This document shows positions 19,525 through 27,540 of a stretch of DNA of 64,000 nt, in pieces. Origin of the DNA: Cytophagales bacterium Alg240-R148 (GTDB taxonomy: Bacteria; Bacteroidota; Bacteroidia; Cytophagales; Cyclobacteriaceae). The number at the start of each line of letters is the position of its first letter. Position 1 is the stretch's first letter. A program made the position numbers and the translations under genes. The stretch spans positions 124,001-188,000 of the forward strand of contig LS999828.1 in NCBI GenBank assembly GCA_900537185.1. Direction: 5' to 3'. The notes beneath the pieces were generated by a model. It saw only the letters and a list, made by a program, of their open reading frames with translations, was not told where the DNA came from and did no database searches.

Positions 19525-20445
19525 CTAAATTAAACTGACAACAAACTTCTCGCACTTCCACATTGCATCCCAAGTTGCGCCTCCTAAGTGGGGGGTTATT
19601 AATATGTTTTTATGATCTTTTGAGGCTTTCCATAAAACACTTTCCTTCACATCTACTAGCTCAGAAATTATTACATCTGTAGCTACACCTGCAATCTTCT
19701 CATCCTTTATTGCCTGTACCAAGGCTTCTTCATTCCATATCCCTGCTCTTGATGTGTTAATTATCAACGATCCAGCGTTTAATAAGTTAATTTCTTTTTT
19801 TCCAATAAGCTCCGTTGTTTCTGGATTTAAATGGACATGAATTGAAACAATATCCGCAGCTCCCAACAACCCTCCTAAATCATCAATTTTCTCGTATTCA
19901 TCATTCACAACATAAGGATCATAATAAATAACGTTCATATCAAAGGCACGTGCATATCTTGCTACTTTCAAACCTGTTCGACCCAACCCTATTATACCAA
20001 TTTTTTTATTTTTCAATTGATAACCTCTAAATTTGTCCCTATCCCAATTGCCTTCCAATACATCCACATAAGAATTATGAACATTTCTTGACAAACTTTG
20101 CAAAAGAGCCCAAGTAAACTCTGCAGTAGAAGGAATAGAGTTTAAAAAGTCAGTATGTCCACGCAAAGAAACTAATTGGACTTTTTTTTCTTCCAGTGAA
20201 TCAAGATCAAGGTGGTCATGTCCAGTAGTTGCCGAAAGCAAATACTTTAAATTAGGAAACATTTCTAATTCTTTAGTCCCAACTTTCTTCGCAAGTCTTA
20301 CTATAAGCACTTCAATGCGTTCTCTTAATTCAAATGAACTCAACCCATCCCATGTACATTCGTAATAGTTGTATCCTTTTTGTTCTATGAGCTCAATTGC
20401 TTCTTGGCTATACCCATAGGGCTCCATATTCAAAGCAACTTTCAT
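19525..20445 (-). CDS. D-isomer-specific 2-hydroxyacid dehydrogenase family protein
   Basis: NAD-dependent dehydrogenase of 306 residues. The NAD-binding loop is IGIIGLGRTGLKVARYA. The catalytic Arg lies in NTSRAG, an acidic residue in the following segment, and the catalytic His in ITPHLGGAT. Relatives include phosphoglycerate dehydrogenase, but there is no ACT domain and the length fits the simple class. It is locked into the nonulosonate cassette by a four-base overlap with neuA. It may make a hydroxyacid or modify a keto-acid linked to the sugar, but no characterised member with this context is known to me, so the substrate is open. Confidence 0.77.
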   Translation of the reverse strand: MKVALNMEPYGYSQEAIELIEQKGYNYYECTWDGLSSFELRERIEVLIVRLAKKVGTKELEMFPNLKYLLSATTGHDHLDLDSLEEKKVQLVSLRGHTDFLNSIPSTAEFTWALLQSLSRNVHNSYVDVLEGNWDRDKFRGYQLKNKKIGIIGLGRTGLKVARYARAFDMNVIYYDPYVVNDEYEKIDDLGGLLGAADIVSIHVHLNPETTELIGKKEINLLNAGSLIINTSRAGIWNEEALVQAIKDEKIAGVATDVIISELVDVKESVLWKASKDHKNILITPHLGGATWDAMWKCEKFVVSLI

Positions 20446-21146
20446 AAAACTCCCTTACTCCATTCAGGAATGATGGCTTCGGCAATCAATACGTCCCGTG
20501 GGTCATCAATATTTAACAACCAAGACGAAGGCATCGGATAAGCTTTCATTGGTTTGACCATAATTTCTTTATTTTGTTTAAATGCATTTCTTTTAACTAA
20601 ATAAATACATCCATTCCTGTAATATGCTGGTGAAATATCTTGCCTTCTGGTTTTTTCAAATTTATCTAAAATTGGTTTCAAATAACCACTTTCTTTCCAA
20701 TACATCCTTGCTGGGTGCATATCTTCCATTGCACACACAGAAACTACTGATTGGGTTGATTCGTCTTCCATTAATAATTTTATCGCATTTCTAATGTCTT
20801 CGGCCTTGCGCAAAGGAGATGTGGGTTGAAGCAATAAAATTAAATCAAATTCACATTCTTTCGATTGTTCTACTAATTTCAAAAGTCGGTCAATAGTATC
20901 AACAATTGGGCTTTCATCTGTAGATAAACTTGCCTTTCTTTTGTGCAATTCTACATTCTCATAGTTTTGTGCCAACCCCATGATGTCCTCGTCATCAGTA
21001 CTTACCCAAAAGTCGAAATTTTCGCCAAGCTCCAAAGAAAGATCAAGAGAATATTCGATTAAAGGTTTTCCAGCGATAAGTTTTTTATTTTTACCTACAA
21101 CACCTTTTGAACCTCCCCTTGCTGGAATAATAGTTAAGACTTTCAT
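20442..21146 (-). CDS. neuA: CMP-nonulosonate synthetase, NeuA family
   Basis: Cytidylyltransferase of 234 residues that activates a nonulosonic acid (sialic or legionaminic type) with CTP. The CTP-binding motif IIPARGGSKGVVGKNKKLIA begins at residue 6, LLQPTSPLR follows near residue 110, and the C-terminal LLNIDDPRDVLIAE is typical of the family. It is a single-domain enzyme with no CBS or esterase extension. It overlaps neuC by one base (TAATG) and the dehydrogenase by four, forming a tightly coupled NeuB-NeuC-NeuA unit. Which 9-carbon acid it activates cannot be read from the sequence. Confidence 0.87.
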   Translation of the reverse strand: MKVLTIIPARGGSKGVVGKNKKLIAGKPLIEYSLDLSLELGENFDFWVSTDDEDIMGLAQNYENVELHKRKASLSTDESPIVDTIDRLLKLVEQSKECEFDLILLLQPTSPLRKAEDIRNAIKLLMEDESTQSVVSVCAMEDMHPARMYWKESGYLKPILDKFEKTRRQDISPAYYRNGCIYLVKRNAFKQNKEIMVKPMKAYPMPSSWLLNIDDPRDVLIAEAIIPEWSKGVL

Positions 21147-22297
21147 TAGTAGGTAATTGTTTTGTGATAAATTAAAGGTAACTCACTTAGCAAATTAGCA
21201 ATTTGTATTCCAGCATCGCCTCCACCGTAAACCATTGACTGTTTTGGTCTCGATCCATTTTTAATAGTTTCCACTGCTTGTTTTATATGGTTATGATCAT
21301 ACCCAACATCTATCACATTTTCACCTCTTTCTCTTCTATTTTGCCTAGAACCTATATTTACTACAGGTACACCCAAGAATGCACACTCCCTTATCCCCAC
21401 ACTGCTATTACCAATTAAACCATGGCTTTTCATTAAAAGTCTTAAAAAGTCTTCAGGCTCCATGTTTTTGAAAAAATGAAAATGCTTTAAATCATATTTT
21501 TCTCTGTATGCTCTTATTCCAGTACTTGTACCATCGGCACCTGCATCAACATTGGGCCAAAACCATAAAACTGGGTCATTTAAATCCCTTAAAGCATCTA
21601 AAGTTTCTTCTATCTGTTTCCTTGAAAACTCAATTTCAGTTGTAACTGGATGCTGCATAACAACCCAATAACCATTCGCAAGATCTGGAAAAGCGCCTAC
21701 CCCCCCATATTTATCATAAATAGAATTTAAAAAATCACTATTGGCATTGACTTTCATTGCCAAATCAATACTAGGGCATCCAGTATTAAAAATATACTTT
21801 TTTTGTTCACCTAATAACTCAACTCTTTTTTTAGCTCCTTCCGAAGCTACAAAATGATAGTCTGCTAATTTGGTAATTGAATGTCTTACTTTTTCATCTA
21901 TATTCCCAGTGATCTCACCTCCCTGTATATGCGCCAGAGGGATATTCATGTAACATGCAGAAATAGCAGTTGCCATAGTTTCAAATCGATCGGCCACCGT
22001 AATTACAATATCTGGTTCAAGTCTTTCAAAAACTGAAGACAATTCTAATATTCCAATACCAGTAGATTTCGCTGCGGCAGTTAGGTTTTCGCCTTCCAAA
22101 ACATTAAAGACCTTTGCAACTATTTCAAAGCCATCTTTTACTATGACATCTATTGCAGACCCGTACCGATCCAGCAATGCAGAAGCCGCAACCACAAGTT
22201 GAAGTTCCAACTCCTCATGAGCATCTATTGCTTGAAGAAGTGTTTTAACCCTGCTATAAGAAGGCCTCGCTGTGATTACTACACAAATTTTTCTCAT
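21146..22297 (-). CDS. neuC: Hydrolysing UDP-HexNAc 2-epimerase, NeuC/LegG family
   Basis: Protein of 383 residues with the fold and motifs of UDP-N-acetylglucosamine 2-epimerases. ITARPSYSRVKTLLQAID is at the N-terminus, then HIQGGEITGNIDEKVRHSITKLADYHF near 140-165, and GNSSVGIRECAFLGVPVVNIG-like uracil/phosphate-binding residues near 310 (GNSSVGIREC). Members release UDP and give ManNAc or, in LegG, 2,4-diacetamido-2,4,6-trideoxymannose. In this locus UDP-diNAcBac should be available from the PglF-E-D enzymes, so a LegG-like role is plausible. It overlaps neuB by four bases and neuA by one. Confidence 0.86.
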   Translation of the reverse strand: MRKICVVITARPSYSRVKTLLQAIDAHEELELQLVVAASALLDRYGSAIDVIVKDGFEIVAKVFNVLEGENLTAAAKSTGIGILELSSVFERLEPDIVITVADRFETMATAISACYMNIPLAHIQGGEITGNIDEKVRHSITKLADYHFVASEGAKKRVELLGEQKKYIFNTGCPSIDLAMKVNANSDFLNSIYDKYGGVGAFPDLANGYWVVMQHPVTTEIEFSRKQIEETLDALRDLNDPVLWFWPNVDAGADGTSTGIRAYREKYDLKHFHFFKNMEPEDFLRLLMKSHGLIGNSSVGIRECAFLGVPVVNIGSRQNRRERGENVIDVGYDHNHIKQAVETIKNGSRPKQSMVYGGGDAGIQIANLLSELPLIYHKTITY

Positions 22298-23292
22298 TTA
22301 TCTATATCCTCCTCTGTGATAAAAGCCCATTGATTAAGATCTTTATTAAGTTTAGAACCAATAATAGATTCGTATTTCGAAGCACAAATTCCCATGCCTC
22401 TTGGCTTCTTAGCCTCAAGCATGTCAACCGAAATAATTGTACCCTTAATTGCATTTTTATTTATTGCCAAAGACTTTTCAAAAATTAACTTTAAATCCTT
22501 AAATTTCCCGTTCTCCTCTTTGTTGATTGGAGAATTTAAAGCTCTGTTTATTTCCTTAATCCCTTTAGTAAGTTGTTGAACTTCGTTTATTGTTAATGAC
22601 GAAGTAGCATCAGGACCAAACATTTTTTTATCGAAAACGACATGGAATTCCACCAATTCCGCTCCCTTAGCTACAGCAGACAAACAAGCATATATATTTC
22701 CAGAATGATCACTAAATCCAACTGGTAGCCCGTACCGTCTTTTCAAATCGCCAATTACATTTAAACCCCAAGATTCGGGTTTAGTTGGATACTCAGTAGT
22801 ACATTGGAATATTGATACGTCGCTTTTATAAGTCTTTAAAAAATTAATTGCATCACTTAACTCAGAAAATGAACTCATACCTGATGACAAAAGTATTGGC
22901 TTTCTGGTCTTTCCAATTTTATCAAGCATCAAAAAGTTATTCACTTCTCCTGAACCAACCTTATATCTTTTTACACCAATTCTTTCTAATAAGTCTACAG
23001 CAGCGTTGCTAAATGGAGAAGCCAAAAACTCCATATCTTTATCTTCACAATGTTTTTTTAACCCAACCCATTGCTCTTCGGCAAACTCCATTCTTTTCCA
23101 ATAATCTACTCTTTTATTATCTTCATAGGAAAAATTCACCCTAAACGGCTCGTATACACTACTTTCAGATTCTGCAATATGAACTTGCCATTTGATCGCT
23201 GTAACACCAGTTTTATGCAACGCCTCAATATAGGAATGAGCAATTCCAAGACTACCTTCATGCGCTTGACCAATTTCAGCTATTATATCCAT
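22294..23292 (-). CDS. neuB: Nonulosonate synthase, NeuB family (divergent)
   Basis: PEP-dependent condensing enzyme of 332 residues with a TIM barrel (about 1-260) and a C-terminal SAF/antifreeze-like domain (about 270-330, PRGMGICASKYESIIGSKL). It would join PEP to the NeuC product to give a nonulosonic acid. Metal ligands are present as GFSDHSGN (His near 194) and VEFHVVFDKKMFGPDA (His near 215). The first motif reads EIGQAHEGSL instead of the usual NHNG-type sequence, and the second His lacks the normal preceding Glu-Lys. So this is a divergent subfamily, and the choice between sialic, legionaminic or another acid is open. Two bases separate it from wzc. Confidence 0.82.
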   Translation of the reverse strand: MDIIAEIGQAHEGSLGIAHSYIEALHKTGVTAIKWQVHIAESESSVYEPFRVNFSYEDNKRVDYWKRMEFAEEQWVGLKKHCEDKDMEFLASPFSNAAVDLLERIGVKRYKVGSGEVNNFLMLDKIGKTRKPILLSSGMSSFSELSDAINFLKTYKSDVSIFQCTTEYPTKPESWGLNVIGDLKRRYGLPVGFSDHSGNIYACLSAVAKGAELVEFHVVFDKKMFGPDATSSLTINEVQQLTKGIKEINRALNSPINKEENGKFKDLKLIFEKSLAINKNAIKGTIISVDMLEAKKPRGMGICASKYESIIGSKLNKDLNQWAFITEEDIDK

Positions 23293-23294
23293 AT

Positions 23295-25655
23295 TTATTT
23301 TTCTTCGTAATATCCGTATTTATATCCGTAGCCGTACCCTTGTCCATTGCCATATCCATAACCTATCCTGTTGTTTTTGATATCATTGAGAACAACGCTG
23401 ATATTTCTTATTTTATTAGATTTGTAATACTCTGCAATGTTGTTTATCGCATCCAAAGGTGTAAAACCTTGACGTGTCAAATAAATAGTATGATCAACCA
23501 ATGGAGACAATACAAAGGCATCCGTAACCAAAGCGATTGGTGGAGTATCAATTATTATATTGTCATAAAATTCTTGTAGTTCGGCAATCATAGCAGACAT
23601 TTCATCCTGCATTAACATTTCACTAGGGTTTGGGGGAACAGGCCCCGCACTGATAAGGTCCAGATTAGGTATTTCGGTTGACTGAATAGTTTCCTTTACT
23701 AAAGCCGTACCAGATAAAATATTACTCAACCCCTTGTTATTATTTAGTCCAAAGTCATCGTACATTTTGGGTTTCCTCATATCGGCCCCTATGATTAAGG
23801 TTTTTTTACCAGAAACAGCCATTACAGCCCCAAGATTCATACATGTGAAGGATTTACCTTCTCCGCTCAATGAGCTGGTGATCATGAACACCTTCTTCTT
23901 TTTCTTATGTGAAAAAAAATGCAAATTCGACCTCAGGGTTCTGAAAGATTCTGCTATCGCTGACTTAGGTTTTAAGTTGACAATTAGATTAATGTTTGAC
24001 TTATTATGACCAATTAGACCCGAAACAGGGATGTCTGCAAATAGTTCGATGTCTTCCTTGGACTGGATCTTGTTATCTAAATACTCTAATAAAAGCAGAA
24101 TTAAAAATGGTAAACCAATCCCAAATAACAACCCTATAATATAATTTCTATTAGTTTTCGGTGCAATGGCTCCACCTAGTTGCATAGCTGGGTTTATAAC
24201 TATAATATCTGAAACGGCTGAAGCTTTGGTTATCCCTGCTTCTGCTCTTTTTTGAGACAAAAAATCATACAAATTCTCACTAAACTTGTAATTTCTTTCT
24301 ATTGTAATGAGTTTACGTTCAGCCCTTGGTAACCTTACCATTTGGTCGTTCAAAACATCGATGCGCTTATCTATACTTTTTAATTTTTCTTTATTTGTTC
24401 TTTGAAGACTTACAACACTTTCCAGAATATTTTTTCTAACGTTGCCCAATTCATTAAACTTTTCAATATAAATTGGGTTTTTTTCTGAGCTAGTGGAAAT
24501 AAATGACTTTAAATTTAGTTGAAGGTCAACCATTTTACTCACCAAGGCGGTTAAAATTGGATCATTTACACCCACTGAAACAGGTAGAACTACTTGATCC
24601 AATTTTTCACTTTCTGAAATATATTTGTATAAATAATTTAAATAATTATCTCGAACTATGTAATCAGATTTTTGCTTTTCAATTTCTTCTAACTTAATCA
24701 ACAACCTGCGAGCCTCACCGCTCAGGTCTGTTAATGTATTTACAGACTTAAACCTTTCCAATTGTAATTCATAAAGCAGCAAAGAATCAGAAATGGAGGC
24801 CAATTGCCCTTCAATAAACTCAAGTGAACGAGATGCTGCTGTTCGTTTCTTTTCTAAATCTTGAAAAGAATAAGCGCTAACTAAAGTATTTAAGAAATCA
24901 ATTTCTTTAGAAACAATTGTTCCATTGATCCTCATATCTACAACAGAAGCACCTTCTTCGGCCCACTCTATATTTAACTTGTTTACATATGATTTAACAA
25001 CCTGTTCTGTTTTATTAAAATACAACTTACAATCTTTGCCAACATATTCTTGAGAGAAATTGGCATTTCTCAATCTAAACGAACTAGCAAATTTAACACC
25101 CCCAAATTCTACGGTGTCCCCAATTTGGAACACTTTTGTTTCACTTTCCTCTTCTTCGTCTTCCGAAATAAGTGTTAATTCAAACGAACTACTATCTTTT
25201 AATAAAATGGAAAAACTGGTACTCCCCTTTTCTCGAACATCAAGAAGATTAAATTTAACTGGAAATTTTTCGTAAAGTTCAGTCTCTTTAACATTTCCTT
25301 CAACAAAGACTTTACTATCCAATCCAAGTTGGTTTACAACTTTATGAACCAAAGGGAAACTTTTAATTATAAAAATTTCATTATAAAAATTTCTATAACC
25401 ATCAACTAATGGGTTATTATAAAGAAGCTCAGCATTACCACTGGCTTCCTCGCTTTCTTTTATTAATATTGACATATCGACAGAATATACTCTTGTAGCA
25501 TATCTATCAAATGAATAAGCCATTAGAAATAAAATTGAAACTGATATTAAAAACAGGTACCAATACCTTAAACAGTTTGAGAAAAGCCTTTTATAATTGA
25601 CAATTAGTGTATTGCCAAATTTGTTAACTTCTGAGTTATAGTAGTTTTGTTCCAA
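23295..25655 (-). CDS. wzc: Wzc-type chain-length regulator with BY-kinase domain
   Basis: Inner-membrane tyrosine autokinase of 786 residues. A Wzz-like N-terminal part has membrane helices near 31-50 and 500-520 around a periplasmic coiled-coil-rich region. The cytoplasmic BY-kinase has Walker A SSLSGEGKS near 590, Walker A' LIIGADMRKP and Walker B NIIIDTPP. The A' motif has Gly where the first of two Asp residues often lies. The last 22 residues are a Gly/Tyr tail with eight tyrosines, the autophosphorylation cluster. It works with the Wza-like lipoprotein to control polymerisation and export. No Wzb phosphatase gene is in the window. Confidence 0.9.
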   Translation of the reverse strand: MEQNYYNSEVNKFGNTLIVNYKRLFSNCLRYWYLFLISVSILFLMAYSFDRYATRVYSVDMSILIKESEEASGNAELLYNNPLVDGYRNFYNEIFIIKSFPLVHKVVNQLGLDSKVFVEGNVKETELYEKFPVKFNLLDVREKGSTSFSILLKDSSSFELTLISEDEEEESETKVFQIGDTVEFGGVKFASSFRLRNANFSQEYVGKDCKLYFNKTEQVVKSYVNKLNIEWAEEGASVVDMRINGTIVSKEIDFLNTLVSAYSFQDLEKKRTAASRSLEFIEGQLASISDSLLLYELQLERFKSVNTLTDLSGEARRLLIKLEEIEKQKSDYIVRDNYLNYLYKYISESEKLDQVVLPVSVGVNDPILTALVSKMVDLQLNLKSFISTSSEKNPIYIEKFNELGNVRKNILESVVSLQRTNKEKLKSIDKRIDVLNDQMVRLPRAERKLITIERNYKFSENLYDFLSQKRAEAGITKASAVSDIIVINPAMQLGGAIAPKTNRNYIIGLLFGIGLPFLILLLLEYLDNKIQSKEDIELFADIPVSGLIGHNKSNINLIVNLKPKSAIAESFRTLRSNLHFFSHKKKKKVFMITSSLSGEGKSFTCMNLGAVMAVSGKKTLIIGADMRKPKMYDDFGLNNNKGLSNILSGTALVKETIQSTEIPNLDLISAGPVPPNPSEMLMQDEMSAMIAELQEFYDNIIIDTPPIALVTDAFVLSPLVDHTIYLTRQGFTPLDAINNIAEYYKSNKIRNISVVLNDIKNNRIGYGYGNGQGYGYGYKYGYYEEK

Positions 25656-25657
25656 AA

Positions 25658-26449
25658 TTATTTCGTTGTATTAATCACTAATATCAAAAGCGTTAAAGAA
25701 GAAACTATAAGTGCTAGATTTTCGCCAAAATACTTTCTAAATGGTCTTTGTTTTAGCGGTGGCACAATTAGAACATCTCCTTGGTGTAAATAAAAGAAGG
25801 GAGAATTAATTAAATTCTCATCATTAAAATCAAGGTAAGAGACATCTACCTTGTTGTTTTTATACCTGATAAGCTTAATTTTAGCCCGATCTGCTAAATC
25901 TCCAAACCCACCTGCAACACCAATGGCTTCTAGTAAATTAATCCTATTATTATAAGTTGTAAACGTACCCTCTTTTTTAGTCTCTCCAATTACAGTGAAC
26001 CTGAAATTTAGCAGTCTGACCTTAACAACAGGTTCTTTTAACCCATGTTCTATTGCCTTTATTTTCAATAATTCTTGAAGTTCAAAAATTGTTAAACCAG
26101 CAACTTTTACTTTGCCAATAACAGGGTATTCAATTTCACCTTCTTCATCAATTAATTCTCCATAAATCAGAGCGCTACCTCCATTTAAATTCATGTTAAC
26201 TGATTTGTCAAATTCAGTTTTAAAGAAATTATAATCTTCATCTGTTATTGTTCCTACTGTAACCTTTAAGATATCTTCAGGTTGTAGTTTGTATTCATAC
26301 AATGTAGGCTGGTAATTCCTAATTACTGAGTCTAATTGAACAGAAGGTGGGTTTACATCATTTTTCTGAAGGTATTGTGTTTTTTTATTTGATACACAAG
26401 AAACAAAAAAAAGTAACATCCAACAAATAAGTATATTTCTTTTCATCAT
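25658..26449 (-). CDS. wza: Polysaccharide export lipoprotein, Wza family
   Basis: Lipoprotein of 263 residues. The signal peptide ends in the lipobox FVSC with lipid-modified Cys18. A poly_export domain follows (LQPEDILKVTVGTITDED) with an SLBB-type domain (FTVIGETKKEGTFTTYNNRI). The C-terminus has a hydrophobic stretch ALIVSSLTLLILVI that could anchor it. It forms or helps form the outer-membrane export channel of the polymer. It overlaps the upstream epimerase by four bases and ends two bases before wzc, as in many Bacteroidetes exopolysaccharide operons. Confidence 0.88.
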   Translation of the reverse strand: MMKRNILICWMLLFFVSCVSNKKTQYLQKNDVNPPSVQLDSVIRNYQPTLYEYKLQPEDILKVTVGTITDEDYNFFKTEFDKSVNMNLNGGSALIYGELIDEEGEIEYPVIGKVKVAGLTIFELQELLKIKAIEHGLKEPVVKVRLLNFRFTVIGETKKEGTFTTYNNRINLLEAIGVAGGFGDLADRAKIKLIRYKNNKVDVSYLDFNDENLINSPFFYLHQGDVLIVPPLKQRPFRKYFGENLALIVSSLTLLILVINTTK

Positions 26450-27411
26450 AAAGTCAACATATTTTCGAGCCCATTTTTCACAGCAACTTCCGGCACATAT
26501 CTTAAATTCTCTTTGGCCTTTTCAATATCAGCCAAGCTGTTTTTCACATCACCAGGCCTTTCAGGCCCAAAGCTTGGATCCAATTCTTTATTCATCAACC
26601 TTTTAATAGTAAGCCATAAAGTATTAATTGAAATCTGCTCTCCACATGCCACGTTATAAACTTCGTTGACAGCGCCAGAATCTTGCACCATCATGGCCTT
26701 AATATTGGCCTGCACTGCATTTTCCACATAGGTGAAATCCCTCGTTTGTTCTCCGTCTCCATTGATCAATGGAGGAATACCATCCTTAAGTGCTTTAATA
26801 AATAAAGGAATCACAGCTGCGTAAGCTCCTTTTGGGCTTTGTTTAGGGCCAAAAACATTAAAATACCGAAGTCCGATCGTTTCTACGCCATAGGTTTTTG
26901 CGAAAACATCTGCATACAATTCGTTTACGAATTTAGTAACTGCATAGGGCGACAAAGGCTTGCCTATTCTATTTTCCACTTTTGGTAACTCTTTGCTATC
27001 TCCGTAAGTAGAAGACGAAGCAGCATAGACCATTCTATTAACTTTAGAATCTTTTACCGCCACCAACATATTTAAAAAGCCTCCAACATTAACGTCATTG
27101 GTAGTGATGGGGTCATTAATAGACCGTGGAACCGATCCTAATGCAGCCTGATGGCTTACGAAGTCTATCCCTTCACAAGCTTTTTTACAATCTTCTAAGT
27201 TTCTTATATCCCCTTCCATAAACTCGAAAGAAGGGTGTTGTTTGAATTCTTCCAAATTGGACAAAAACCCTGTTGACAGATTGTCTAGGACACGTACTTT
27301 GCCTGCTCCAAACTTCAATAAGTACTCAACTAAATTCGAACCGATAAACCCGGCTCCGCCGGTAATTAAAAATGCAAACCGTGAAAGATCTTCTTCGTGG
27401 TATTTATTCAT
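26446..27411 (-). CDS. UDP-N-acetylhexosamine 4-epimerase-like SDR (WbpP/TviC/Gne type)
   Basis: Extended SDR of 321 residues and first gene of the polysaccharide operon. The NAD loop is TGGAGFIGSN (18-27), then HQAALGSVPRSINDP, AASSSTYGD, and the catalytic YAVTK. LRYFNVFGPKQSPKGAYAAVIP matches the WbpP/TviC subgroup, which interconverts UDP-GlcNAc and UDP-GalNAc (or the uronic acids). It is preceded by a good Bacteroidetes-type promoter at 27442-27471, and a short leader of about 25 bases. The exact sugar is inferred from the subgroup only. Confidence 0.83.
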   Translation of the reverse strand: MNKYHEEDLSRFAFLITGGAGFIGSNLVEYLLKFGAGKVRVLDNLSTGFLSNLEEFKQHPSFEFMEGDIRNLEDCKKACEGIDFVSHQAALGSVPRSINDPITTNDVNVGGFLNMLVAVKDSKVNRMVYAASSSTYGDSKELPKVENRIGKPLSPYAVTKFVNELYADVFAKTYGVETIGLRYFNVFGPKQSPKGAYAAVIPLFIKALKDGIPPLINGDGEQTRDFTYVENAVQANIKAMMVQDSGAVNEVYNVACGEQISINTLWLTIKRLMNKELDPSFGPERPGDVKNSLADIEKAKENLRYVPEVAVKNGLENMLTL

Positions 27412-27441
27412 GGATAGATTATTCCCTTATTTTTCAGCTTT

Positions 27442-27471
27442 CAAAGATAGGAAATAAGTTATTCTCAACAA
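27442..27471 (-). promoter_or_regulatory. Promoter of the polysaccharide operon
   Basis: On the minus strand TATCTTTG (27449-27442) matches the Bacteroidetes -7 element TAnnTTTG. It is preceded by TTG at 27471-27469 with a 19-base spacer. The predicted start of transcription is about 25 bases before the first gene of the operon. It lies in the 129-base gap that separates this operon from the divergent acylase gene. Confidence 0.55.
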
Positions 27472-27540
27472 CCCTTTTTGATCTTAGTTTGAAAAATAAG
27501 GAGTTATTTTACATATTTATAAGATTAACAGCGAACACCT

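Noticed and set aside
23295-23360. Repeated Gly/Tyr codons at the end of wzc looked like a tandem DNA repeat
   Set aside because: The repeat is explained by the tyrosine tail normal for BY-kinases and is irregular at DNA level.
27484-27491. TTAGTTTG as a promoter element for the acylase gene
   Set aside because: One mismatch to the -7 consensus and no TTG at the proper distance upstream.
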